A stretch of 7,606 bases of DNA from Thermoleophilia bacterium (GTDB lineage Bacteria > Actinomycetota > Thermoleophilia > Gaiellales > SKUG01): assembly GCA_007122215.1 (NCBI GenBank), contig SKUG01000082.1, positions 1 to 7,606 of the forward strand, given 5' to 3'. This document shows, one piece after another, positions 1-5,361 of this stretch. The position numbers and the translations under genes are program-made. Within the stretch, counting starts at the first letter, position 1. Each line of letters starts with the position of its first letter. Below the pieces are notes generated by a model. It did not search any database. It was not told the DNA's origin and was given only the letters and a program-made list of their open reading frames with translations.

Positions 1-430
1 CGATGGAGACGACCAGGCGCAGGTTGGCCTCGATCATCGCCGTCTTGGCGGCCATGTCACCACGCTCGATGCGCTTGGCCAGGGAGACCTCCTCCTCGGC
101 GGTGAGCAGCTCGACCTTGCCGATCTCCCGCAGGTAGAGGCGGAGCGAGTCGAGGCTTGGCTCGACGGTGAGGTCGAGCTCCGGCGGCGGCGGAGCGGGC
201 TTGCCATCGACGGCACCGAACGCACCGTCGGAGGTTGCCGAGTCCGTGCGGATCTCGATGTCGTGTTCGACCAGGTAGGTGTGGAAGTCCTTCACCTGGT
301 CCTCGGAGACCTCCACGTCGGCGAGCGCCTCGGTGATGGTCTGGACGGTCAGGTAGCCGTCCTCGTGGGCCTTCTCGGCCAGCTTCTGAAGTTCAACTAC
401 GTCGGGTACCGCGATGTCGACGGTGAGCAC
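1..430 (-). CDS. rpoD: RNA polymerase principal sigma factor RpoD/SigA, N-terminal part (partial)
   Basis: Principal sigma-70 factor, which directs RNA polymerase to housekeeping promoters. Only the first 143 codons are visible and the gene continues past the left edge. Residues about 12-60 ([20 protein letters not shown] onward) resemble sigma-70 region 1.1. A short Pro-rich linker follows (about 61-90, with PPPP). Residues about 92-143 match regions 1.2 to 2.1 ([20 protein letters not shown], then LAKRIERGD and ANLRLVV). The GTG start is chosen because AAGGAGG lies four bases upstream. An in-frame ATG ten codons earlier (458-460) has no ribosome binding site. The linker between 1.1 and 1.2 is short, and the long disordered N-terminal extension of mycobacterial SigA is absent. 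A group 2 sigma factor is less likely because a region 1.1 is present. Confidence 0.95.
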   Translation of the reverse strand, partial: MLTVDIAVPDVVELQKLAEKAHEDGYLTVQTITEALADVEVSEDQVKDFHTYLVEHDIEIRTDSATSDGAFGAVDGKPAPPPPELDLTVEPSLDSLRLYLREIGKVELLTAEEEVSLAKRIERGDMAAKTAMIEANLRLVVSI

Positions 431-434
431 AGTG

Positions 435-441
435 CCTCCTT
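435..441 (-). promoter_or_regulatory. Strong ribosome binding site of rpoD
   Basis: The minus strand reads AAGGAGG, an almost perfect anti-16S match, four bases before the GTG start. It decides the GTG start over the in-frame ATG at 458-460, which would place this motif inside the coding region. Confidence 0.75.
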
Positions 442-566
442 GGCAAACTTGGTCTTCCATGACGCTGCCGGACTGGTGCTACCTCGACCGCACCGCTGAT
501 TACAACCTGGTAGAGCGCGTGCTGATGGGCGGCTGGCGACGCGCTTCATGCGCACCACCGGACGGC

Positions 567-572
567 AGTATA
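567..572 (-). promoter_or_regulatory. Candidate -10 box for rpoD (TATACT)
   Basis: The minus strand reads TATACT, one base from TATAAT and unusual in this GC-rich background. Transcription would start near 560 and give rpoD a leader of about 130 bases. No clear TTGACA-like -35 element sits 16-18 bases upstream, so this is a candidate only. Confidence 0.4.
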
Positions 573-696
573 TGTGTTCGTCGATCCCCGTGCGTCGGTG
601 CCACCTCATCCGGTGGCGATCCGCAAGCCCGATGGCGTGCAACGTACACCTACCTATCCCCGCCAGCGGGCCCTGCCATGCCCCTGCCATGGCTGG

Positions 697-715
697 GCTG
701 GCCCACCCGGCCAGC
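697..715 (-). terminator. Perfect hairpin downstream of the prepilin gene
   Basis: GCTGGCC (697-703) and GGCCAGC (709-715) form a perfect 7-bp stem with a 5-base loop (CACCC). It starts about 55 bases after the stop of the minus-strand prepilin gene. There is no T tract, so it is either a U-less terminator-like or a 3'-end-stabilising hairpin. Confidence 0.4.
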
Positions 716-770
716 GGTGCGTGCAGGATCCGGCCACCCACCGGGGGCGGCACGGGGCGGGCGTCCCCGG

Positions 771-1040
771 TCAGGCGGGGGGCTCGAGGTCGAGGGCCTC
801 GGCCAGGCGCTCTGCCAGGGCCGTGACGATCCAGTCCCCGACCCCGCTGTCGGAGAAGCCCACGGCGATCGTGGTGGCGATCCCGGCAACCACCGCGGTG
901 AGCCCGACGTACTCCACGGCGACCGACCCGCGCTCGGAACGCACGTGGCCATGCAGGCGACCGGCCAGCCGACGCAGGCGCACCGTGGCAGGAGGGGTGG
1001 GCGAGTGTCCAGGCCTGCGGGGTGGTACGGCGATGGGCAT
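771..1040 (-). CDS. Small Flp/TadE-like type IVb prepilin
   Basis: Predicted 89-residue protein with a class III (type IVb) prepilin signal. Basic residues (RLRRLAGRLHGHVRSERG) precede the cleavage-type Gly38. SVAV, then Glu43 and Tyr44, follow at +5 and +6, and then a hydrophobic helix of about 20 residues (VGLTAVVAGIATTIAV). This matches the Flp family pattern: cleavage by a TadV/CpaA-type peptidase would leave a 51-residue mature subunit for a thin pilus or pseudopilus at the cell surface. The 38-residue leader is long for Flp. The start is uncertain: GTG at 1100 would extend it and GTG at 944 would leave a 6-residue leader. None of the three has a good ribosome binding site. The gene is divergent from folE2. 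No other tad/flp secretion genes lie in the window. Confidence 0.68.
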   Translation of the reverse strand: MPIAVPPRRPGHSPTPPATVRLRRLAGRLHGHVRSERGSVAVEYVGLTAVVAGIATTIAVGFSDSGVGDWIVTALAERLAEALDLEPPA

Positions 1041-1075
1041 GCTCGCAATCGTACGGACGCAGGCGTGGCCGATGG

Positions 1076-1100
1076 GTGACGAATGTAACGGGATCGTCAC
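1076..1100. promoter_or_regulatory. Inverted repeat (candidate operator) between prepilin and folE2
   Basis: GTGACGA (1076-1082) and TCGTCAC (1094-1100) are perfect inverted copies 11 bases apart, inside the 93-base divergent intergenic region. The right arm ends 33 bases before the folE2 ATG. A TACATT -10-like sequence for the prepilin gene (minus strand, 1082-1087) overlaps the left arm, so a bound protein could block that promoter. The pattern fits neither the CRP (TGTGA-N6-TCACA) nor the usual actinobacterial Zur site. The regulator is unknown. Confidence 0.5.
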
Positions 1101-1119
1101 GGCTCGGGCGTGCGCGTGC

Positions 1120-1124
1120 GAGGA
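1120..1124 (+). promoter_or_regulatory. Ribosome binding site deciding the folE2 start
   Basis: GAGGA ends nine bases before the ATG at 1134. This favours that ATG over the in-frame GTG at 1110, which would put the motif inside the coding sequence. Confidence 0.6.
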
Positions 1125-1133
1125 TACGGCGCG

Positions 1134-2054
1134 ATGGCCGCCGATACGTCCACAGACCTGCGACGCGACCTGCAGTGCGAGCTGCCGGACCACCGCCTGC
1201 CCCTCGACGAGGTCGGCAGCGAGGGCCTGCGCGGACGCCTGCAGCTGGCAGGCCTCGACCCGCTGGCGGTCGAGGTCGACATCAGCTGCTCGCTCGGCCC
1301 GGACCAGCGGGGCGTCCACGTGTCACGCTTCGCGGAGTCGCTGGCAGCCGTCCTCGCTGGCGAGCACACGACGATCGCCCGGGCGGCCCGTGCCGCCTGC
1401 AGCGCAGCGATCGATGCCCAGGGTGCCACGGCCGGCCGCGTGCGCATCAGCGGAACGGTCCACCTGCCGGCAACGACCCCGGCCAGCGGGCGGCAGGTGG
1501 ACGTGCCGGTGCAGCTCACCGGGCATGCCACCATCGGCGACGACGGCGCCTCCACTGCTGGCACCACCGTCCACATGATGGGCATGACCGCCTGCCCGTG
1601 CGCCCAGCACCTGGTCGAGACCGAGGCCGCCGCCCGCCTCGAACGCTCCGGGCTCGATGCCGCGCAGGTCGCGACCGTCCTCGACGCGGTGCCGATGGCC
1701 ACCCACAACCAGCGTGCGGCCTGCGACCTCACCGTGGACGACCCGGACGTCCCCCTGCACCTGCTCGTTGAGGTCGCCGAGCACGCCTTCAGCGCGCCCA
1801 TCCTCGACCTGCTCAAGCGTGACGACGAGCTGGCGGTGGTCCTCGCCGCACACGCCGCCCCACGCTTCGTGGAGGACAGCATCCGGGCGGTCCTGCAGGC
1901 AGCGACGGGCCTGCTCGGACACCTGCCACCCGACACCGGGATCCGGGTCCACCAGCGAAACTTCGAGTCCATCCACACCCACGACGTGAGCGCACGCCAC
2001 GCGACCACGCTGGGCGCGCTCCGAACCCAGGACAGAGCCGGGGAGGCACCATGA
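1134..2054 (+). CDS. folE2: GTP cyclohydrolase IB (FolE2/MptA family)
   Basis: Converts GTP to 7,8-dihydroneopterin triphosphate (or the MptA cyclic phosphate product), the first step of folate and pterin synthesis in the cytoplasm. The 306-residue length is normal for FolE2 (about 300). The family hallmarks are present in order: MTACPC with Cys154 and Cys156, THNQR (190-194), an acidic motif VEDSIR with Glu247, and QRNFESIHTHD with His281 and His283. These supply the usual Cys/His/Glu metal and substrate site. FolE2 differs from the classical FolE in not requiring zinc and is often used when zinc is scarce. Its stop TGA overlaps the glpK ATG (ATGA), so the two are very probably co-transcribed and translationally coupled. 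The palindrome at 1076-1100 is the only visible regulatory candidate. The bacterial context argues for FolE2 rather than archaeal MptA. Confidence 0.95.
   Translation: MAADTSTDLRRDLQCELPDHRLPLDEVGSEGLRGRLQLAGLDPLAVEVDISCSLGPDQRGVHVSRFAESLAAVLAGEHTTIARAARAACSAAIDAQGATAGRVRISGTVHLPATTPASGRQVDVPVQLTGHATIGDDGASTAGTTVHMMGMTACPCAQHLVETEAAARLERSGLDAAQVATVLDAVPMATHNQRAACDLTVDDPDVPLHLLVEVAEHAFSAPILDLLKRDDELAVVLAAHAAPRFVEDSIRAVLQAATGLLGHLPPDTGIRVHQRNFESIHTHDVSARHATTLGALRTQDRAGEAP
2041..2046 (+). promoter_or_regulatory. Ribosome binding site of glpK inside the folE2 3' end
   Basis: GGGAGG ends four bases before the glpK ATG and lies within the last codons of folE2. Together with the ATGA overlap it supports translational coupling of the two genes. 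Confidence 0.6.
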
Positions 2055-3586
2055 CCGCACTGCTGGCCATCGACCAGGGCACCACGGGCACGACGGTGCT
2101 GGTGGTCGGCACCGACGGCACCATCCACTCCCGGGGCTACGCGGAGCATCCCCAGCACTTCCCCACGCCCGGCTGGGTCGAGCACGATGCCGAGGCCATC
2201 TGGCAGTCGGTGCTCGACGCCACTGCGGCAGCCCTCGCATCGAGCCCTGCCGGCGCCGGCGAGGTCGCTGCGGTGGGCATCACGAACCAGCGGGAGACGA
2301 TCGTCGCCTGGGACCGCACGACCTCCCGCCCGCTCGGCCCGACGATCGTCTGGCAGGACCGGCGCACCGCCGAGCGCTGCGACCAGCTCCGCGCCAGCGG
2401 GTTCGACGAGCGCATCCGCGAGCTGACCGGACTGCCCACCGACCCCTACTTCAGCGCCACCAAGGTCGAGTGGCTCCTCAGGAACGATGACGAGGTCGCT
2501 GCCGCCGCGCGGGACGGGCGCCTGGCGCTCGGGACCATCGACAGCTGGCTGGTGTGGCGGCTCAGCGGCGGGACGGTCCACGCGACCGACCCCTCCAATG
2601 CGGCCCGGACGATGCTCTACGACATCCATGCGGGCACGTGGTCACCCGAGCTGTGCGACCGGTTCGGGGTCGATCCGGCATGGCTGCCGGAGGTCGTGCC
2701 GTCCAGCGGCCACCTCGCAGGCGTCGACCCTGCGGCGCTGCCGGGAATCGACGCCCCCGTGAGCGGGATGGCAGGCGACCAGCAGTCCGCGCTCTTCGGC
2801 CAGGCATGCTTCACCCCGGGACAGGCCAAGGCCACCTACGGGACGGGCGCCTTCGTGCTCGTCAACTCGGGACGCCTGGCGCCATCGACCCGACGGCTGA
2901 TCTCCACCATCGGCTGGTCCCACCGCGGCGAGGTGACCTACGCGCTGGAAGGCTCGATCTTCACCGCAGGGGCAACCATCCAGTGGCTGCGGGACGGGCT
3001 CGGCATCATCGACTCCGCCCCCGAGGTCAGCACGCTGGCAGCCGAGGTGGCCGACAGCGGGGGCGTGACGCTCGTGCCCGCCCTGGCCGGGCTCGGCGCT
3101 CCCCACTGGAACCCGCACGCGCGCGCGAGCATCTCCGGCATCACGCGCGGCACGCGGCCGGCACACATCGCCCGGGCGGCCCTCGAGGCGATCGCCTTCC
3201 GCGTAAGGGAGAACGTTGAGGCCATGGAGCTCGAAGGAACGCCCGTGAGCGAGCTGCGCGTCGATGGCGGGATGGCTGCCAACGACCTCTTCCTGCAGCT
3301 CCAGGCAGACGTGCTGGGTGTGCCGGTCACGCGCCCGACCAACATCGAGACGACCTCGATCGGGGCCGCCTTCCTTGCGGGGCTGGGCGCCGGGACGTGG
3401 TCCTCGCTGGAGGAGGTCGCCAGCGCCTGGACTGCCGAGCGCACCTTCGAGCCCGCTGCCGACACCTCGTGGGTGGAGGCCGGATGGGAGCGGTGGCAGT
3501 CGGTGATCGACGGGTTCAGCCCGGATCCCGCTCACGCAGGAGGTCCCGCCCCTGCCAGAAGTAGTGCACGGCCGACGCGACCGTAA
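2051..3586 (+). CDS. glpK: Glycerol kinase GlpK (FGGY family)
   Basis: Phosphorylates glycerol with ATP to sn-glycerol-3-phosphate in the cytoplasm. The protein has 511 residues and GlpK is usually about 500. Visible motifs: phosphate loop DQGTTGTT (8-15), PGWVEHD (40-46), glycerol-binding NQRET with Arg81 and Glu82, DPYFSATK with Tyr133, GMAGDQQSALFGQ with Asp243 and Gln244, TYGTG (262-266), and the second FGGY signature ELRVDGGMAANDLFLQ (401-416). In E. coli GlpK the first loop reads DQGTTSSRA, with an Arg contacting nucleotide. Here that Arg position is Thr15. All glycerol contacts are kept, so glycerol remains the likely substrate. The PTS-phosphorylated His region of Firmicute GlpK is not evident. 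The last 20 or so residues are Pro/Ala/Arg-rich and lie in the 71-base tail overlap with convergent pgsA, so they are probably a non-conserved extension. Confidence 0.95.
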   Translation: MTALLAIDQGTTGTTVLVVGTDGTIHSRGYAEHPQHFPTPGWVEHDAEAIWQSVLDATAAALASSPAGAGEVAAVGITNQRETIVAWDRTTSRPLGPTIVWQDRRTAERCDQLRASGFDERIRELTGLPTDPYFSATKVEWLLRNDDEVAAAARDGRLALGTIDSWLVWRLSGGTVHATDPSNAARTMLYDIHAGTWSPELCDRFGVDPAWLPEVVPSSGHLAGVDPAALPGIDAPVSGMAGDQQSALFGQACFTPGQAKATYGTGAFVLVNSGRLAPSTRRLISTIGWSHRGEVTYALEGSIFTAGATIQWLRDGLGIIDSAPEVSTLAAEVADSGGVTLVPALAGLGAPHWNPHARASISGITRGTRPAHIARAALEAIAFRVRENVEAMELEGTPVSELRVDGGMAANDLFLQLQADVLGVPVTRPTNIETTSIGAAFLAGLGAGTWSSLEEVASAWTAERTFEPAADTSWVEAGWERWQSVIDGFSPDPAHAGGPAPARSSARPTRP

Positions 3587-4073
3587 AGACGATCGCGAGC
3601 CACATCACCGGCAGCACGATCATGTCCTGCGCAGCGCTGGTGTCGGGGATCAGCACGAGCACCAGGGCGATCTGGAAGGTCGTCTTGACCTTGCCCAGCC
3701 AGCCGGCGGCCATCACCACGCCGCGCTCGGCGGCGATCCCCCGCAACCCGGTCACGGCGAACTCGCGCGCAATGATCAGCACCACGACCCAGGCCGGGAG
3801 CTTCTCGAGCTGCACGAGCGCGACGAGCACGCTCGTGATGAGCATCTTGTCGGCGAGCGGGTCCAGCAGCTTCCCGAGGCTCGTCACCTGGTTGCGGGAG
3901 CGGGCGAGGTAGCCGTCGACACCGTCGGAGGCCGCTGCGATCGCGAACACGACGAACGCGATGATCGTGCCGTACTCGATGCGGGTGAGCATGAAGGCGA
4001 GCACCACCGGGATCAGCATGATCCGCATGATGGTGATCGAGTTGGGCGTGATCCGCTGGCCGATGCGCCTCAT
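3516..4073 (-). CDS. pgsA: CDP-diacylglycerol--glycerol-3-phosphate 3-phosphatidyltransferase PgsA
   Basis: Membrane enzyme joining CDP-diacylglycerol and glycerol-3-phosphate into phosphatidylglycerol phosphate, the committed step to phosphatidylglycerol and cardiolipin. It has 185 residues, normal for PgsA. The CDP-alcohol phosphatidyltransferase signature is complete: Asp50, Asp53-Gly54, Ala57-Arg58, Gly67, Asp71, Asp75 (spacing D-x2-DG-x2-AR-x8-G-x3-D-x3-D). Several hydrophobic helices are visible (about 12-30, 34-48, 78-105, 132-145, 151-170). The N-terminal ITPNSITIMRI resembles the usual PgsA start. Its ATG overlaps the TGA of the upstream ureohydrolase (ATGA), implying coupled translation. 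The 3' end runs into glpK on the other strand, so the enzymes making and using glycerol-3-phosphate meet tail to tail. A phosphatidylinositol-phosphate synthase is less likely because that family has a different N-terminal region. Confidence 0.92.
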   Translation of the reverse strand: MRRIGQRITPNSITIMRIMLIPVVLAFMLTRIEYGTIIAFVVFAIAAASDGVDGYLARSRNQVTSLGKLLDPLADKMLITSVLVALVQLEKLPAWVVVLIIAREFAVTGLRGIAAERGVVMAAGWLGKVKTTFQIALVLVLIPDTSAAQDMIVLPVMWLAIVFTVASAVHYFWQGRDLLRERDPG

Positions 4074-5011
4074 GCCTGCCCCCCGGTCCGCGCTGCCATG
4101 GCGCTGGCGATCGCTCCCAGCACGACCTGGGCGCAGGTGTAGGCGGTGATGTCCGCAACGTCCCGGTGCGGGTCGAACTCCACGACGTCCATGGCACGGG
4201 TCAGCGGGTGCGCCGCCACCACCTCGACGAGCTGCTGCAGCTCGGCCGGGTGGAGGCCGCCGGGCATGGCAGCTGGCGCGCCGGGGGCATGGGCCCTGTC
4301 GAGCACGTCGATGTCCACGGTCAGGTAGATCGCGTCGCAGCCGGCGAGCCTGCGCAGCGCCTGCCGGGCGATGGGGCCGGCCCCGCGGCGGCGGACCTCC
4401 TCGGCACTGGTGCGCTGGATCCCGTGGTCATCGCACCAGGTCCCGAGCGCACGGGCGTTGGCCAGCGGGTGGATGCCCAGCTGGACGACGTCCCGCCCCT
4501 GTACCACGCCGGACTCGATGAGCCCCCGGATCGGACAGCCGTTGCTGGGAGTCGGGGACGGGTCCCGAACGTCATGGTGGGCGTCCAGCTGGACGATCCC
4601 CACGCGCTCGTGCTGGCGGGCAAAGGCGCTGATGAGCGGCCAGCTGACCGAGTGGTCCCCGCCCAGCGCGATGGTCAGCAGGCCGTGGCCGTAGGCCTCG
4701 GCAGCCCGCGTGCGGATGAACTCGAAGGCGTGCTCCCACGGCAGGTCGTGGACGTCCACGTCCCCGAAGTCGAGGATCCGCCCGGATGCCAGCTCGACAC
4801 CGTGGCCGGCGTGCCAGGTGGAGAAGCGGCGCAGGGCGTGCCGCACGACGTCCGGCGCGAGGAAGGCATCGGAGCCGCTGAGCGAGAGCGCGGAGTAGGG
4901 CGCGCCGAGCAGGACCGCCACTGCCGGTGTGCCGTCGGCGGGCAGGGTCCGTGGGTCCGCCAGCAGTCCGGCGGCGTCCCTGGGTAACGGTTGCTCGTCG
5001 TGCGCGGTCAT
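4070..5011 (-). CDS. Ureohydrolase family enzyme, probably formimidoylglutamase- or agmatinase-like
   Basis: A 313-residue manganese-type ureohydrolase (arginase/agmatinase/formimidoylglutamase superfamily), which hydrolyses guanidino or formimino groups. The binuclear-metal motifs are complete: GGDHS with His120, QLDAHHD with Asp143, His145 and Asp147, and TVDIDVLD with Asp233 and Asp235. VVEFDPHRD supplies the late acidic motif (Glu278). Substrate: SNGCPIRGLIESG (156-168), QLGIHPLANARA and DRAHAPG resemble HutG-type formimidoylglutamases (SNGTPxRxLL, QxGIxxFxNS, DQSHAPG). That would place it in histidine breakdown, but no other hut gene is visible and agmatinase remains possible. A usual Pro after DVLD is Arg239. 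The ATG has a purine-rich AGGGGGAG just upstream (5015-5022). The next gene, pgsA, starts within its stop codon, an unusual partner for an amino-acid enzyme. Confidence 0.88.
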   Translation of the reverse strand: MTAHDEQPLPRDAAGLLADPRTLPADGTPAVAVLLGAPYSALSLSGSDAFLAPDVVRHALRRFSTWHAGHGVELASGRILDFGDVDVHDLPWEHAFEFIRTRAAEAYGHGLLTIALGGDHSVSWPLISAFARQHERVGIVQLDAHHDVRDPSPTPSNGCPIRGLIESGVVQGRDVVQLGIHPLANARALGTWCDDHGIQRTSAEEVRRRGAGPIARQALRRLAGCDAIYLTVDIDVLDRAHAPGAPAAMPGGLHPAELQQLVEVVAAHPLTRAMDVVEFDPHRDVADITAYTCAQVVLGAIASAMAARTGGQA

Positions 5012-5035
5012 GGGCTCCCCCTCATGGGCCCGCCA

Positions 5036-5041
5036 ACCCTA
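5036..5041 (-). promoter_or_regulatory. Candidate -10 box for the ureohydrolase-pgsA pair (TAGGGT)
   Basis: The minus strand reads TAGGGT, fitting TAnnnT, 24 bases before the ATG at 5011. It implies a leader of about 18 bases. The corresponding -35 region (about 5059-5064) falls at the edge of the first repeat unit and is not TTGACA-like. Confidence 0.35.
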
Positions 5042-5058
5042 CATGCACCGTGCGCCGC

Positions 5059-5114
5059 CCCGACCCGCGTACGAAAGAGCACCCCGGGCGTGCCATTTCG
5101 TACGCGGATCGTGG
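5059..5114. repeat. Inverted-repeat unit 1 of 3 (core 5067-5105)
   Basis: GCGTACGAAA (5067-5076) is mirrored perfectly by TTTCGTACGC (5096-5105). After a 2-base mismatch, GCAC (5079-5082) pairs with GTGC (5090-5093) around a CCCGGGC loop centred on 5086. It shares the flanks CCCGACCC (left) and GGATCGTGG (right) with unit 3, giving a 56-base repeat. It lies immediately upstream of the ureohydrolase promoter region. Confidence 0.85.
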
Positions 5115-5138
5115 GCGCCACACGCCTCGGCCACACGC

Positions 5139-5177
5139 GTGTACGAAAAAGCATCCATCAAGTGCCAAACCGTACGC
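5139..5177. repeat. Inverted-repeat unit 2 of 3
   Basis: Same architecture, 72 bases after unit 1. GTGTACG (5139-5145) pairs with CGTACGC (5171-5177) with one G-T wobble. GCAT (5151-5154) pairs with GTGC (5162-5165), again with one wobble. The two GTACG cores are 31 bases apart as in the other units. The outer flanks differ from units 1 and 3, so only the 39-base core is shared. Confidence 0.75.
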
Positions 5178-5224
5178 ACATCCGAGGGGAATGCGCCCCG
5201 CTCCCGGCCTCCTCACCACCCCGG

Positions 5225-5280
5225 CCCGACCCGCGTACGACAGAGCATCACTGACGTGCCAATCCGTACCCGGATCGTGG
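5225..5280. repeat. Inverted-repeat unit 3 of 3 (core 5233-5271)
   Basis: The core is 94 bases after unit 2. GCGTACG (5233-5239) pairs with CGTACCC (5265-5271) with one mismatch. GCAT (5245-5248) pairs with GTGC (5256-5259) with one wobble. Flanks CCCGACCC and GGATCGTGG are identical to unit 1. The spacing between the two GTAC cores is again 31 bases and GCAY to GTGCCA is again 11. Confidence 0.8.
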
Positions 5281-5332
5281 ACACGACCCTCCCCACCCTG
5301 GCCCGTACCGCGGCGCGGAGACCCGAGACCTG

Positions 5333-5354
5333 CCGGGGGCCCGAAGCCCCCCGG
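5333..5354 (-). terminator. UUCG-loop hairpin at the 3' end of def
   Basis: On the minus strand CCGGGGG and CCCCCGG form a perfect 7-bp GC stem around GCTTCGGG, which contains a C(UUCG)G tetraloop. It begins 7 bases after the def stop codon. No T tract follows, as is common for actinobacterial terminator-like hairpins. Confidence 0.65.
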
Positions 5355-5361
5355 GGGGTGC

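Larger units (their letters stand above)
431..770. other. Non-coding gap between rpoD and the prepilin gene
   Basis: No convincing gene is seen on either strand. Reading frames here give biased, compositionally odd peptides without recognisable motifs. On the minus strand the gap probably holds the rpoD promoter and long 5' leader, and the 3' end of the prepilin transcript. A 10-base direct repeat (CCCTGCCATG at 671-680 and 682-691) and a perfect hairpin (697-715) are the visible structures. Confidence 0.6.
5012..5361. other. Non-coding region with an inverted-repeat array, between def and the ureohydrolase gene
   Basis: About 350 bases with no supported gene. Short plus-strand frames contain echoing peptides (TRVRKS... 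and TRVRQS...), but the echo comes from DNA repeats whose third copy is shifted out of frame (166 bases from the first, not a multiple of three). Coding is therefore unlikely. The stretch holds three repeat units (5067-5105, 5139-5177, 5233-5271), a candidate promoter for the ureohydrolase gene at the left end, and a terminator-like hairpin for def at the right end. Confidence 0.7.

Noticed and set aside
490..580. tRNA-like string (CCTGGTAGAGCGCG resembles a D-arm)
   Set aside because: The 5' half of the D stem pairs imperfectly, and no anticodon stem or T-arm with GTTCGAnTC can be formed at the right distances.
414..1079. Long plus-strand open frame of 221 residues upstream of folE2
   Set aside because: It runs antisense through rpoD's start and the prepilin gene, has biased composition and no motifs. 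The minus-strand prepilin motif explains the region better.
1097..2629. Minus-strand open frame of 510 residues opposite folE2 and glpK
   Set aside because: A shadow frame produced by GC-rich codons. It lies wholly antisense to two clearly recognised enzymes and shows no domain.
5022..5254. Small proteins with repeated peptides (TRVRKS... plus strand, SFVRGSGRR minus strand)
   Set aside because: The peptide repetition is a by-product of the DNA repeats, and the third repeat is out of frame with the first two.
5059..5280. CRISPR array
   Set aside because: Only three imperfect units, each internally palindromic, with unequal intervals (72 and 94 bases). No cas genes are nearby.
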